Positions 1 to 8,169 of a stretch of DNA of 64,000 nt are shown piece after piece. The notes beneath the pieces are model-generated. The model made no database searches. It had not been told where the DNA came from and saw only the letters and a list, made by a program, of their open reading frames with translations. The stretch is taken from contig NZ_JAELUH010000002.1 in NCBI RefSeq assembly GCF_016429215.1, positions 62,001-126,000 on the forward strand, written 5' to 3'. A program made the position numbers and the translations under genes. Position 1 is the stretch's first letter. Each line of letters begins with the position of its first letter. This DNA comes from Herbaspirillum sp. ASV7. GTDB lineage: Bacteria; Pseudomonadota; Gammaproteobacteria; Burkholderiales; Burkholderiaceae_D.

Positions 1-266
1 CGGTGCAGGCCAGCCTGCCCGATCGTTTGCAACGAGGCTATGAAGGCTTTGGCGGTCCTGTGCTGCTGATCCTCTCCGGCCAGGACCTGACCGCGCGCGA
101 ATTCGCCGACCTCGCCACTCCGGGTAGCCGCTGGGAAGCCCTGCTGCAGGCCGAGCGCACTACCCGGCTCGACTTGCCCGAGGCCAATCACACCTTTTCG
201 ACCCGCAGCTGGCGCCAGGAAGTGGCGCAGGCAACGCTGCAATGGCTGGCGCGCTGGCGTACCTGA
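1..266 (+). CDS. Exosortase A system-associated hydrolase 1, C-terminal part
   Basis: The last 87 or so residues of an alpha/beta hydrolase; the start lies left of the window. The fragment reads through a core strand (VLLILSGQDLTAREF), an acidic-residue region and a late EANHTFST segment that supplies the likely catalytic histidine. This pattern matches my recollection of the small hydrolase (hydrolase 1) encoded in exosortase-A exopolysaccharide loci. The two PEP-CTERM proteins and the PEP-CTERM-type export lipoprotein within 7 kb support that reading. The substrate is unknown. The catalytic serine is outside the window, so activity cannot be judged. A generic alpha/beta hydrolase is the alternative. 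Confidence 0.6.
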   Translation, partial: VQASLPDRLQRGYEGFGGPVLLILSGQDLTAREFADLATPGSRWEALLQAERTTRLDLPEANHTFSTRSWRQEVAQATLQWLARWRT

Positions 267-345
267 AACTGGGCGTCGAGGCAGGCCTGCTCAAATGCGC
301 AATAGCGGCTAAGTAATCAGGATGGAGGGCGGCTACACTGGCGCC

Positions 346-1167
346 ATGAAACCGGCCTACTCCGAACAACTCTACCGTGACAGGATGGCGCGCGTGGTCG
401 CGCTGATGGTCGCCGATCCGATGGCCCAGCATCGACTGGAGGACCTGGCGGCAGCGGCGGCTTTTTCGCCCTTCCATTTCCATCGTCTCTATCGTGGTCT
501 GATGGGGGAAACCGTCACCCAGACCCTGCGGCGCCTGCGTCTGGCGCGGGCCTCGCTGCTGCTGTCGCAGGGGCGCGGCAGCGTCACCGAGATTGCCCTG
601 GCCTGCGGCTATGACAGCCCGCAAGCCTTCAGTCGGGCATTCCAGCGCTTTGCCGGGCACTCGCCGCGTGCGTTCCAGCGCCGCATCGCACGGCTGGCCG
701 ATGACCAGGCCGGCAGCCCGAACGTCACGCTCAGGGAGATCGCCGCCCTGCAATTGCAGGGGTTGCGGCATCATGGTCCCGCCGCGACGATTCCGCATAC
801 CCATCGCCACCTGCGACAACTGCTTGGTCAGCGCGCGGTCAGTCCGTGGCTGGGCCTGTGCCAGGGCGATCCCGAAGAAGGCGATTTTCGCTACTTTGCG
901 GCCACCCGACTGGCGCACGGCCAACTGGAAGATCCGCGCTTGCAGACCATCGAGCTACCGGCGGGGCTGTACGCCAGCCATACCCTGCTCGGTCCCTACA
1001 GCCAGATCAACGCGACCATCGAAGCCCTGTATGCCAGCTGGCTACCCGGCAGCGGCTTTGAACCGGATCATCGCCCGCTGCTGGAGCTCTATCACCCCCA
1101 TACGCGGGGCGCCGCAGCGTCGGCCAGGCGCACCGATCTGCTCATTCCCGTGCGGCCGCTGTCCTAG
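346..1167 (+). CDS. AraC-family regulator with GyrI-like effector domain
   Basis: Predicted transcription factor of about 273 residues. The N-terminal third carries the double helix-turn-helix of AraC proteins (LEDLAAAAAFSPFHFHRLYR, then VTEIALACGYDSPQAFSRAF). The C-terminal half resembles the GyrI/SOUL small-molecule-binding domain (EGDFRYFAATRL, LPAGLYASHTLLGPY). Such Rob/SoxS-like fusions usually sense hydrophobic or toxic compounds. The start at 346 (MKPAYSEQ) looks like the usual beginning of this family. An in-frame ATG at 322 would add eight residues, and neither has a clear ribosome binding site. The next gene, a secreted hydrolase 79 bases downstream on the same strand, is a possible target. 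Confidence 0.85.
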   Translation: MKPAYSEQLYRDRMARVVALMVADPMAQHRLEDLAAAAAFSPFHFHRLYRGLMGETVTQTLRRLRLARASLLLSQGRGSVTEIALACGYDSPQAFSRAFQRFAGHSPRAFQRRIARLADDQAGSPNVTLREIAALQLQGLRHHGPAATIPHTHRHLRQLLGQRAVSPWLGLCQGDPEEGDFRYFAATRLAHGQLEDPRLQTIELPAGLYASHTLLGPYSQINATIEALYASWLPGSGFEPDHRPLLELYHPHTRGAAASARRTDLLIPVRPLS

Positions 1168-1246
1168 CCTGCGCACCTGTATCGGCTGGGTAGGCCGGCT
1201 TGCCTGCATGATTTCTTGACCGTCTTCTTTTCTTTCGAGGCTCACC

Positions 1247-2236
1247 ATGACCCTTTTGCGCAGGCTGTGCCTGGTGCTGATGTACTCCCTGCTGCTGCCC
1301 GTTCAGGCCGGCAATGTCGGTTTCCAGCGGCAGGTCGCTCCCGATCCCGATGGTGCTGCGCTGGAAGTGGCAATCTGGTATCCCGGCCAGACGCCGGCAG
1401 CACCGCTGGCGATGGGTGCGATCTCGCAACCGGTGGCCCTCGACGGCCCCATTGCAGGAAGCCGGCTGCCCCTGATCGTGATCTCCCACGGCACCGGCGG
1501 CTCCTACCTGTCCCACTACGACACCGCCCTGGCGCTGGCGCAGGCCGGGTTTATCGTGGTCGCACCCAACCATACGGGCGACACCTACCTGGACCAGCGG
1601 CGCAGCCTCTATATCCTGGAACGGGCACGCCACATCAGCCGGGTGCTGGATTACATGCTCTCCGCATGGCCGCAACGCGCGAGCATCGACCCCGGACGCA
1701 TCGGCATGTTCGGCTTTTCGGCGGGGGGATTCACGACGCTGGTGAGTATTGGTGGACGGCCCGACACGGGGATGATCACGCCATTCTGTGGCGACCATCC
1801 CGGCCACTTCGCGTGCCAGTTGCTGGCACGCAGCCAGGCCGGGGCCGCGCTGCCTGCACCAGGCCCGCAGGGCAAGGCCGATCCGCGCGTCAAGGCGGCC
1901 GTGGTGGCCGCGCCGGCGCTGGGCTTCAGCTTTGCCCAGGGTGGCCTGGATGGCGTCAGCGTCCCGGTGCAGTTATGGCGCGCCGAAGACGACACCATCC
2001 TGCCCGCACCCTGGTATGCGGAACCGGTGCGGGCGGCGCTGCCGCATCCACCGGAGTATGAAGTGGTGGCACAGGCCGGCCATTTTGACTTCCTGGCGCC
2101 GTGCAGCGCATTGCTGGCCGCGCGGGCGCCCGAGATCTGCCGCAGTGCCCCGGATTTTGACCGGCTCGCCTTCCATGAACGCTTCAATGCGGCCGTTGTG
2201 CGTTTCTTCCGCGAACAACTGGGCAGCGCTCCCTGA
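1247..2236 (+). CDS. Secreted dienelactone-hydrolase-like esterase
   Basis: A 329-residue alpha/beta hydrolase with an N-terminal signal peptide (hydrophobic residues 6-20, then VQAG), so probably periplasmic or secreted. The nucleophile elbow is GFSAGG near residue 155. The oxyanion region (VISHGTGGS), a late acidic stretch (WRAEDDTILP) and a histidine in AGHFDFL complete a plausible triad. Length and layout match predicted dienelactone hydrolases and PAF-acetylhydrolase-like enzymes. It follows the AraC-type regulator and ends at a strong bidirectional terminator. The true substrate cannot be read from the sequence. Confidence 0.8.
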   Translation: MTLLRRLCLVLMYSLLLPVQAGNVGFQRQVAPDPDGAALEVAIWYPGQTPAAPLAMGAISQPVALDGPIAGSRLPLIVISHGTGGSYLSHYDTALALAQAGFIVVAPNHTGDTYLDQRRSLYILERARHISRVLDYMLSAWPQRASIDPGRIGMFGFSAGGFTTLVSIGGRPDTGMITPFCGDHPGHFACQLLARSQAGAALPAPGPQGKADPRVKAAVVAAPALGFSFAQGGLDGVSVPVQLWRAEDDTILPAPWYAEPVRAALPHPPEYEVVAQAGHFDFLAPCSALLAARAPEICRSAPDFDRLAFHERFNAAVVRFFREQLGSAP

Positions 2237-2241
2237 AAAAC

Positions 2242-2280
2242 ACAAGGGCGCTGTCATCATGACAGCGCCCTTGTTCTTTT
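2242..2280. terminator. Bidirectional intrinsic terminator
   Basis: A perfect inverted repeat has 16-base arms at 2242-2257 and 2259-2274 (ACAAGGGCGCTGTCAT and its complement) around one base. A T-rich run follows on the plus strand and an A run precedes it, giving U-tracts both ways. It lies between the esterase gene and the convergent PEP-CTERM gene and should stop both. Confidence 0.9.
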
Positions 2281-2351
2281 CGATTGCGCCTGGCGCAATC
2301 CCCTCCTCCTCCGACGATGACCCGGCCCGACCGGCCAGGCCACCCGACAGA

Positions 2352-3050
2352 TCAGCGTGCCGAACCGTCCTTGCGACGACGACGGCTCAAGGCCAGCAGG
2401 CCCGCACCCAGCAGCGCAATGGAAGCCGGTTCGGGAACCTGGCTGGTGGGCGGGGTCGGGGCCAGCACCGGGCTGGCATCGACCACGATATTGTCGAACT
2501 GGTTGAAGGCATGGGTAACCGCGCTACCCTGCGCCCAGCTGACCGACACCACGTCCTCGAAACCGCTGAAGTCCACGGTCTGGAAGCTGGTGTTGTTGAG
2601 CAACAGCGCTTTCTGGGTCACGGTGCCGCCCTGGGCCAACGTACCGGTGAAGACCACGTATTCCTGGCCGGGATAGAAGGTCCAGGTGTTGTTGAGCGCC
2701 GCGATATCCATCGAAATCAGCGAGAACGCACCGCCACCGGATTTGGTCAGGGTCGTCACGCCCCCATTGGTGTCATCGTTGAACAGGCTGGTGGAGCCGA
2801 AGTAATAGTCGGTCTCGCCAGTGTGCGCGGAACCGAAACCGGACTGGCCGGCAAGGTTGCCGGTGGCGCTCAGCACGAAACCGCTTTCGGTGTAAGTCGA
2901 CAGCGAGGGACCGGCATTGAACTGGATGCTGGTCCAGCCGGTGCCGGCCTGGGTCAGAGAATCGAATCCGATCGTCACCGGCGTCGCCGCTGCACCGGCG
3001 GAGTAGAAGGCAGCTGCCAACGACAAGAGGCCAAGAGAGAGTCGTTTCAT
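2352..3050 (-). CDS. PEP-CTERM sorting domain protein
   Basis: A 232-residue exported protein. It starts with a signal peptide (MKRLSLGLLSLAAAFYSAGAAA) and ends with a PEP-CTERM tripartite signal: VPEP, a hydrophobic helix (ASIALLGAGLLALS) and an arginine-rich tail (RRRRK). Exosortase A is expected to cleave at the PEP motif, releasing or anchoring the protein with the exopolysaccharide. The middle is rich in Gly, Ser, Thr and aromatic residues and looks like an all-beta, cell-surface domain with no recognised catalytic motif. A second PEP-CTERM gene lies directly upstream on the same strand. Function beyond matrix or surface location is unknown. Confidence 0.9.
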   Translation of the reverse strand: MKRLSLGLLSLAAAFYSAGAAATPVTIGFDSLTQAGTGWTSIQFNAGPSLSTYTESGFVLSATGNLAGQSGFGSAHTGETDYYFGSTSLFNDDTNGGVTTLTKSGGGAFSLISMDIAALNNTWTFYPGQEYVVFTGTLAQGGTVTQKALLLNNTSFQTVDFSGFEDVVSVSWAQGSAVTHAFNQFDNIVVDASPVLAPTPPTSQVPEPASIALLGAGLLALSRRRRKDGSAR

Positions 3051-3088
3051 TTTGTTGTCTCTTTAGTAAGAATTAGCGCGGATGGAAG

Positions 3089-3120
3089 ATGGCAAGCCCG
3101 ATCGGAACCGGACTTGCCAT
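3089..3120 (-). terminator. Hairpin between the two PEP-CTERM genes
   Basis: Inverted repeat ATGGCAAG/CTTGCCAT with an additional inner CCG/CGG pairing, just past the 3' side of the 3195-3884 gene. There is no clear U-tract, so it may be a weak terminator or an mRNA-stabilising stem. Confidence 0.4.
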
Positions 3121-3194
3121 ATCAACTACTATATTGCCAAATCAACAGCACTGCCTGTTAAAAAATCTAACATGGCCAACTGCAACATCATGAA

Positions 3195-3884
3195 TCAGGA
3201 CTTGCGGCGACGCAGTTGCGTCAAGGCCAGCAGACCCACTGCGAACAGGGCCATGGAAGCCGGCTCGGGAATGTCATAAATGTATTGCAGGTAGACAACG
3301 CCATTGGCGCTGCCCGAGTAACCATTGAGTACGTTAGGCGGCAGCGAGCCGGATTGGCTGCCCACGCCATTGACGGCGATGCTCACGGTGTTGCTGGCGC
3401 CCAGGTAGGCGGCCAGGGTGGCCGGGTTGCCGTTGAGCGTGTTGACCGGCGACGCGATGCCGCTGACGGTGTTGGTGATGGTGTGAGTCGAGAAGGGATT
3501 GCCGCCATTACCGTCCACCAGACCTGCATAGAGCGGGGAGGTGGTCAGTTGGGTGACGGTAGTCAGGCCCAGCGGACCCGTTGCGGTGATCGTCGAGGTC
3601 GCCGAGACACCATTCGGGTTGCCCACGGTCACAGCATTGCTGTTGAAGTTGTAGATGGTATCGGTCAGGGTTTCGTTGACGATGTACTTGATCGTCACGC
3701 CCAGCAGGGTACCCAGGGAGGTATCGAAACCAGCGAAATTGACTTGGGCGGTGCCATCGGCCGTTGCCAAGCTGAAATTACCCGATTGCCAGGGAGTCGT
3801 AAGGATGGTCGCCGAAGCAGGTGCTGCAGTCACGAAGCTCAACGCCGCTGCGCAGGAAACCAGGAATGAAGCAAGTTTTTTCAT
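3195..3884 (-). CDS. PEP-CTERM sorting domain protein
   Basis: A 229-residue exported protein with signal peptide (MKKLASFLVSCAAALSFVTAAPASA). Its C-terminal PEP-CTERM signal is IPEP, then ASMALFAVGLLALT, then QLRRRKS. The mature region is Thr/Asn/Gly-rich and low in charge (for example TITATGPLGLTTVTQLTT), typical of surface or biofilm-matrix PEP-CTERM proteins, and shows no enzyme motif. It shares no obvious core similarity with the neighbouring PEP-CTERM protein beyond the sorting signal, so the two are probably not recent duplicates. It is divergent from the large secreted protein at 3983, leaving 98 bases of shared AT-rich promoter region. Confidence 0.9.
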   Translation of the reverse strand: MKKLASFLVSCAAALSFVTAAPASATILTTPWQSGNFSLATADGTAQVNFAGFDTSLGTLLGVTIKYIVNETLTDTIYNFNSNAVTVGNPNGVSATSTITATGPLGLTTVTQLTTSPLYAGLVDGNGGNPFSTHTITNTVSGIASPVNTLNGNPATLAAYLGASNTVSIAVNGVGSQSGSLPPNVLNGYSGSANGVVYLQYIYDIPEPASMALFAVGLLALTQLRRRKS

Positions 3885-3982
3885 ACTGTATTTTTTTTGA
3901 TGTAAGTTAACCGGTAGGCCGCTTTAAGCAAACTTCATGCCAAAAATAAACATTTATAGATATCAATAACTTAGACTCATCA

Positions 3983-6154
3983 ATGAGAATTTTTACGCGT
4001 TTCTGTCAAATTTTCCGTCACTTCCTGACCGCTCCTGCAACGCCATCACGGGCTCACCCTCAGGCCGGTGCGAATGCCCTGTTGCTGGCCAGCTGCGTCG
4101 TCTGCGCGGCCGCCATGGCGCAGTCCGCCCAGGCGGTGGCGCTGCCAGGCGTTCGGCTGGAAAACCCCGGCCAGACTGCCCAGAGCGCCGTTCCCGTTAC
4201 CTTCGGACAAGTCTTTGCGGCCGGCGACCTGCCCGCTGGCAGCCGCTTGCTGGCGCGCACGGAAGATGGACAGGAGCTACCGCTGCAGGTCGATATCAAG
4301 GCCAGGCATCCGGATGGATCGGTACGCCACGCCCTACTGTCGACAATTTTGCCAGTCCTCCCTGCCGGCAAGACGCAGACGCTGGCTTTGCAGGCCGGCC
4401 CTGCCGGCGCCAGCAGCAGTGCTACGCCCGCCCGCCATACGCCTGCCGAGCTGCTGGCTGGCGATTTCGATGCCGTGGTGCGCGTCATGCTCGATGGCCA
4501 GGTCTATACGGCGGCCGCGCGCCCGGCACTGGCCAGCGGCCGCTACCGCAGCTGGATCGACGGCCCGCTGGTGAGTGAATGGCTGGTCAATGCGCCACTG
4601 CTGGATCCGCATGGCAAGGCCCACCCGCATCTGCAGGTGCGCTACGCCATCCGCGACTACGCCGACGGCCGTGGCACCCGGGTCGACGTCACCGTCGAGA
4701 ATGACTGGGCCTACGAACCCGGACCACGCAACTACACCTATGACGTGCTCGTCGACATTGCAGGCCAGAACGTCTATAGCAAGCTGGCCCTCACGCAATA
4801 CCACCATACCCGCTGGCGCAAGGTGTTCTGGCGCGGCACGGTGCCGCAGGTCAATGTGCGCAGCGATACCAGTTACCTGATTGCCTCGCGGGCGGTCCCC
4901 AACTATGACCGTCACACCTTCGTCTCCGAATGGACGTTACGTGACATGGGCTTGGCCTGGCACGGCCCCAAGACCGAGCCGATGGCCACCGGCCTGGCCA
5001 ATCCGGGCATGCCGACCACGGGTGGACGACCGGACATCGGCCTGATCCCGGCCTGGGGCGTGACCTGGTTGCTGAGCATGGATCGCCGCGCGCGCGACGC
5101 CACCCTGGGCACGGCCGACCTGGCCGGCAGCTGGTCGATCCACTACCGGGACCAGAAGACCGATAGGCCGATCTCGGTAGAAAACTATCCCTACATGACC
5201 CTGCTGGGCCATGCCGGCGACACCATCAACCCCCGGACCAAGAAATCCGAGGCCTTCCCGGACTGCCTTGATTGCAGCAACCCCAATGTGGCCGACTCGG
5301 CCCATATGCCGGCCTTCAACTACCTGCCCTACCTGCTCACGGGGGACTACTACCAGCTGGAGGAACTGCAGTTCTGGGCCATGTGGTGCGTGTTCAAGAC
5401 CAATCCGGGTTATCGCGGCAATATCCAGGGACTGATCCACCGCGCCCAGGTGCGCGACCAGGCCTGGAGCCTGCGCAATATTGCCGAAGCGGCCTACATC
5501 ACGCCTGACGACGACGTGCTCAAGCCGCAATTGCTGCGCCTGGTGGAGAACAACCTGCAGTGGTACAACGCCAACTACACCAACAACCCGGGGGCCAACC
5601 GGCTGGGCATCAACGTCGACAATGCCATCGAGTACAACAACAAGCTGGGGATTGCGCCGTGGATGGATGACTTCTTCACCTCCGCCGTGGGCCGCCTGGC
5701 TGAACTGGGCTTCGAGCGCGCCTTGCCACTGTTGCGCTACAAGGCCGGATTCCCCATCGCGCGCATGACGCAAGAGAATTTTTGCTGGATCTTCGGCGCC
5801 GCCTACAGCATCAATGTGCGCGCCACCCCGGAGGGGCCGCTCTATACCGATCTCGGCCAGGCCTACCTGCCCTCGCTACGCGCCAGCTACGGCGAGCGCG
5901 CCGAGGACATCTCGCGGCTGCCCTGCGCCAGCCCGGCAATGGCGCAGGCCCTGAAGCTGCGCAGCGGTGAAATGACCGGCTATGCCGCCGAGACCACGGG
6001 TTTCCCGGCCAACATGCAGCCGGCATTGGCCTATAGCGTCGACAGCGGTCGTGATGGCGCCCAGCAGGCCTGGGAGGTCTTCTCCAGACGTTCGGTCAAG
6101 CCCGATTACGGACCGGGACCGCAATTCGCCATCGTGCCGCGCACGCTCAAATAG
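3983..6154 (+). CDS. Large secreted protein, RIFT-barrel/YetA-like N-terminus
   Basis: A 723-residue predicted exported protein. The first ~55 residues form a long signal region ending in AQSAQA. The following part (PVTFGQVFAAGDLPAGSRL, then VDIKARHPDGSVRHALL) resembles the N-terminal RIFT-barrel module of the YetA/exo-rhamnogalacturonan lyase-like family, where a PDGSV-type motif is common. This is recognised by eye and uncertain. The rest is rich in Trp, Tyr and Asn (DYYQLEELQFWAMWCVFKTN, WYNANYTNN) and suggests an alpha/alpha-toroid-like polysaccharide-active fold. It sits between the PEP-CTERM genes and the polysaccharide export gene, so a role in processing a cell-surface polysaccharide is a reasonable inference. 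No PEP-CTERM signal is present at its C-terminus. Confidence 0.55.
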   Translation: MRIFTRFCQIFRHFLTAPATPSRAHPQAGANALLLASCVVCAAAMAQSAQAVALPGVRLENPGQTAQSAVPVTFGQVFAAGDLPAGSRLLARTEDGQELPLQVDIKARHPDGSVRHALLSTILPVLPAGKTQTLALQAGPAGASSSATPARHTPAELLAGDFDAVVRVMLDGQVYTAAARPALASGRYRSWIDGPLVSEWLVNAPLLDPHGKAHPHLQVRYAIRDYADGRGTRVDVTVENDWAYEPGPRNYTYDVLVDIAGQNVYSKLALTQYHHTRWRKVFWRGTVPQVNVRSDTSYLIASRAVPNYDRHTFVSEWTLRDMGLAWHGPKTEPMATGLANPGMPTTGGRPDIGLIPAWGVTWLLSMDRRARDATLGTADLAGSWSIHYRDQKTDRPISVENYPYMTLLGHAGDTINPRTKKSEAFPDCLDCSNPNVADSAHMPAFNYLPYLLTGDYYQLEELQFWAMWCVFKTNPGYRGNIQGLIHRAQVRDQAWSLRNIAEAAYITPDDDVLKPQLLRLVENNLQWYNANYTNNPGANRLGINVDNAIEYNNKLGIAPWMDDFFTSAVGRLAELGFERALPLLRYKAGFPIARMTQENFCWIFGAAYSINVRATPEGPLYTDLGQAYLPSLRASYGERAEDISRLPCASPAMAQALKLRSGEMTGYAAETTGFPANMQPALAYSVDSGRDGAQQAWEVFSRRSVKPDYGPGPQFAIVPRTLK

Positions 6155-6188
6155 CCCGACCAGATCGCCTGACAGCGCGCACGGACGA

Positions 6189-6216
6189 AAAAAAACGCCA
6201 CAGCGATGTGGCGTTT
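6189..6216 (-). terminator. Intrinsic terminator of the polysaccharide export gene
   Basis: Stem AAACGCCACA (6193-6202), loop GCGA, complementary arm to 6216. Read on the minus strand it is followed by a run of T. It lies between the convergent genes ending at 6154 and 6240. Confidence 0.85.
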
Positions 6217-6239
6217 CCATGGGTGGTGAAGCGCAAGGC

Positions 6240-6860
6240 TCAGAAGAGGCTTTCCGGGATCACCAGGATGTCACCCGGGCGCATGGCCATGTTGGCCGAG
6301 ATGTCGCCATCCTTCATCAGGTCGTCCAGGCGCACGGCGATCTTCTTCTGCTTGCCGTCGACATAACGGATCACGCTGGCGCGGTTGCCGGCGGCGAACT
6401 CGGTGGTACCGCCCACGGCGATGATCACGTCCAGCAGCGACATTTCCTTGCGGTACGGCAGCGCCTGTGGCTTGGCGGCCTGGCCGATCACGCGGATCTG
6501 GTCGCTATAGACACCCGAGAAGCTGGTGACGACTACGGTGACCACCGGATCCTGGATGTAGGTCGCCAGGGCCTTGCCGATTTCCTCGCCCAGCTGGGTG
6601 GCGGTCTTGCCGCTGGCTTCGATGTCGTTGACCAGGGGCGTAGAGAACTTGCCGTCCGGACGCACGGGCACCACCTGCGAGACTTCCGGATTGCGCCAGA
6701 CGATGATGTTGAGGGTGTCGCCCGGGCCAATACGGTAGTCATGCGTCGCCGGTTCAGGCGAGTTGTCGGCAGTCACGGCCGGGCCACGGCTGGCGCAACC
6801 GGACAGGAACAGGGCTGACGCCAGCAGAATGGAGGCGTATCGCGCAAGCTGAGGCCACAT
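6240..6860 (-). CDS. PEP-CTERM-associated polysaccharide export lipoprotein (Wza type)
   Basis: A 206-residue outer-membrane polysaccharide export protein. It has a lipoprotein signal with lipobox LFLSGC, then a Poly_export domain (YRIGPGDTLNIIVWRNPEVS, VRPDGKFSTPLVNDIEASG) and SLBB-like segments (VIGQAAKPQALPYRKEMSLLDVI, and MRPGDILVIPESLF at the end). It should form the outer-membrane export channel for the exopolysaccharide made by the exosortase-A locus. The start at 6860 follows an AGGAAAG ribosome binding site and leads straight into the signal peptide. A longer reading from 6917 would place 19 unlikely residues before it. A consensus-like promoter lies about 90 bases upstream. Confidence 0.88.
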   Translation of the reverse strand: MWPQLARYASILLASALFLSGCASRGPAVTADNSPEPATHDYRIGPGDTLNIIVWRNPEVSQVVPVRPDGKFSTPLVNDIEASGKTATQLGEEIGKALATYIQDPVVTVVVTSFSGVYSDQIRVIGQAAKPQALPYRKEMSLLDVIIAVGGTTEFAAGNRASVIRYVDGKQKKIAVRLDDLMKDGDISANMAMRPGDILVIPESLF

Positions 6861-6946
6861 AGTCTTTCCTTTTTGTTTTAATGGATGAAGTGAAGAAATC
6901 CCCGAACCAAACGTCACAAAAAATGCACGTCAGGTGATGGAAAGGG

Positions 6947-6975
6947 AGCATAAGCAAGGGTTTATATTTCGTCAA
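6947..6975 (-). promoter_or_regulatory. Sigma-70-like promoter for the export gene
   Basis: On the minus strand, TTGACG (6975-6970), a 17-base spacer, then TATGCT (6952-6947). It points to the export gene starting at 6860, leaving a leader of roughly 80 bases. Confidence 0.6.
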
Positions 6976-7140
6976 CAAGCATCACGTCAAATGTGGCGCG
7001 AGCGCGATACGGGCGGATTGCTGCCGTTGCCGCAAGCCAAGAATATGAATGCGGCCTGGAGCGGGCGGCATATTGATGATAGCCCCCAGCAGATGGGGCA
7101 ATGAGACGAACAGAAGAGGAAAAACGCGAGATGAAAAGAA
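6976..7140. other. Intergenic region without recognised genes
   Basis: With the promoter and the tRNA terminator, the gap between the export gene (start 6860) and tRNA-Arg (ends 7175) is 314 bases. No coding region or further RNA gene was recognised in this part. Confidence 0.5.
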
Positions 7141-7170
7141 AAAAGGGCCCATCTTGCGATGGACCCTTTA
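7141..7170 (-). terminator. Terminator downstream of tRNA-Arg
   Basis: On the minus strand: AAAGGGTCCATC, loop GCAA, GATGGGCCCTTT, followed by a T run. It lies five bases after the tRNA 3' end and should terminate the tRNA transcript. Confidence 0.8.
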
Positions 7171-7174
7171 TATC

Positions 7175-7251
7175 TGGTGCGGCTGGCAGGAATCGAACCC
7201 ACGACCCCTTGGTTCGTAGCCAAGTACTCTATCCAGCTGAGCTACAGCCGC
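7175..7251 (-). tRNA. tRNA-Arg (anticodon ACG)
   Basis: The minus strand reads GCGGCTG, TAGCTCAGCTGG, an anticodon arm CTTGG-CTACGAA-CCAAG, the T-arm GGTTCGATTCC, and CAGCCGC-A-CCA. The anticodon is ACG, read as ICG after deamination, decoding CGU, CGC and CGA. The seven acceptor pairs match perfectly and the CCA end is encoded. Confidence 0.97.
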
Positions 7252-7261
7252 GAAAAATGAA

Positions 7262-7290
7262 ATTATAGCAGCATAGTTTTCCGCTTGGGA
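7262..7290 (-). promoter_or_regulatory. Promoter of tRNA-Arg
   Basis: A perfect -10 TATAAT (7267-7262 on the minus strand) lies 10 bases before the tRNA. An approximate -35 (TTCCCA-like, 18-base spacing) precedes it. Confidence 0.55.
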
Positions 7291-7405
7291 AGTGTTTTTT
7301 GCAAAAAACCGATTTCCCATCGAATGCCCCAGGCATGGGCTCCCTCACCATTCTCTTTGCATCTGGCTAATGACCCGGTGGCGCGAGGCAGCTATCATTG
7401 CCGGC

Positions 7406-8083
7406 ATGCATGCTCATCACCCACAGTCCGAGCCAGCGCAGCTCCCGGACGACGCCCCCGGCGCAGAACGCATCCGGCAACAGGAACGCGAACGCATCGC
7501 GCGCGACCTGCACGACGAGCTGGGATCGCAGCTGGCCGCACTGGGCATGGCCTTGGGACAACTGCGCGCCGCCCTGGACGAGGACGACCGGCCGCAGGCG
7601 CAGGCCCAGGCCGACTACGCCAGCCGATTGCTGGACCAGGCCAGCCAGGGCATGCATGACGTCATCGATGCACTGCATCCGCCGATTGCCGAGCTTGGTC
7701 TGGCCGAGGCCCTGCAATGGCAATGCCGGCAGGCTGGTCGCGAGACCGGCCTGGCGTGCCGCTTGCAATGTGCGCCCGATGTCGCCGTGGACGATGCCTT
7801 CATGGTGGTGAACCTGCTGCGTATCGTGCGTGAGGCAAGCCACAATGCATGGCGGCATGCCGGCGCGCGCCAGATTCAGGTGCGGGTCAGGTACGCGGGA
7901 GCGATGTTGTTGCTGGAGATCGAGGACGATGGCCAGGGCTTCGACCCCGCCGCCGCAAGCGGCCAGGGCCACGGCCTGCGCAGCATGCGCCAGCGCGCGC
8001 AATGGCTGGGTGGCCAGCTGCAACTGGACAGCGCCCCCGGCGGTCCGACCGTGGTCCGGGTCAGCGTGCCTGTCGCTGCCTGA
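7406..8083 (+). CDS. Soluble NarX/DegS-type sensor histidine kinase
   Basis: About 225 residues: a HisKA_3 dimerisation/phosphoacceptor region (ERIARDLHDELGSQLAAL, phospho-histidine near residue 36) followed by an HATPase_c domain (N-box REASHNAWRHA, G1 DDGQGFD, G2 GHGLRSMRQRA). There is no transmembrane segment or recognisable sensor domain. It must sense in the cytoplasm, depend on a partner, or act as a core kinase. Starts at 7292 or 7370 would only add residues without a recognisable domain; 7406 is preferred. The NarL-type regulator 86 bases downstream is the obvious partner. Confidence 0.85.
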   Translation: MHAHHPQSEPAQLPDDAPGAERIRQQERERIARDLHDELGSQLAALGMALGQLRAALDEDDRPQAQAQADYASRLLDQASQGMHDVIDALHPPIAELGLAEALQWQCRQAGRETGLACRLQCAPDVAVDDAFMVVNLLRIVREASHNAWRHAGARQIQVRVRYAGAMLLLEIEDDGQGFDPAAASGQGHGLRSMRQRAQWLGGQLQLDSAPGGPTVVRVSVPVAA

Positions 8084-8169
8084 ATGAACACTATAAAATA
8101 CGCCCTCTCCCTGCCCGCCGGCAGGGACAGCACAAGCACAGAAGCACACAGGAATCCCGCGTCCCGCCC

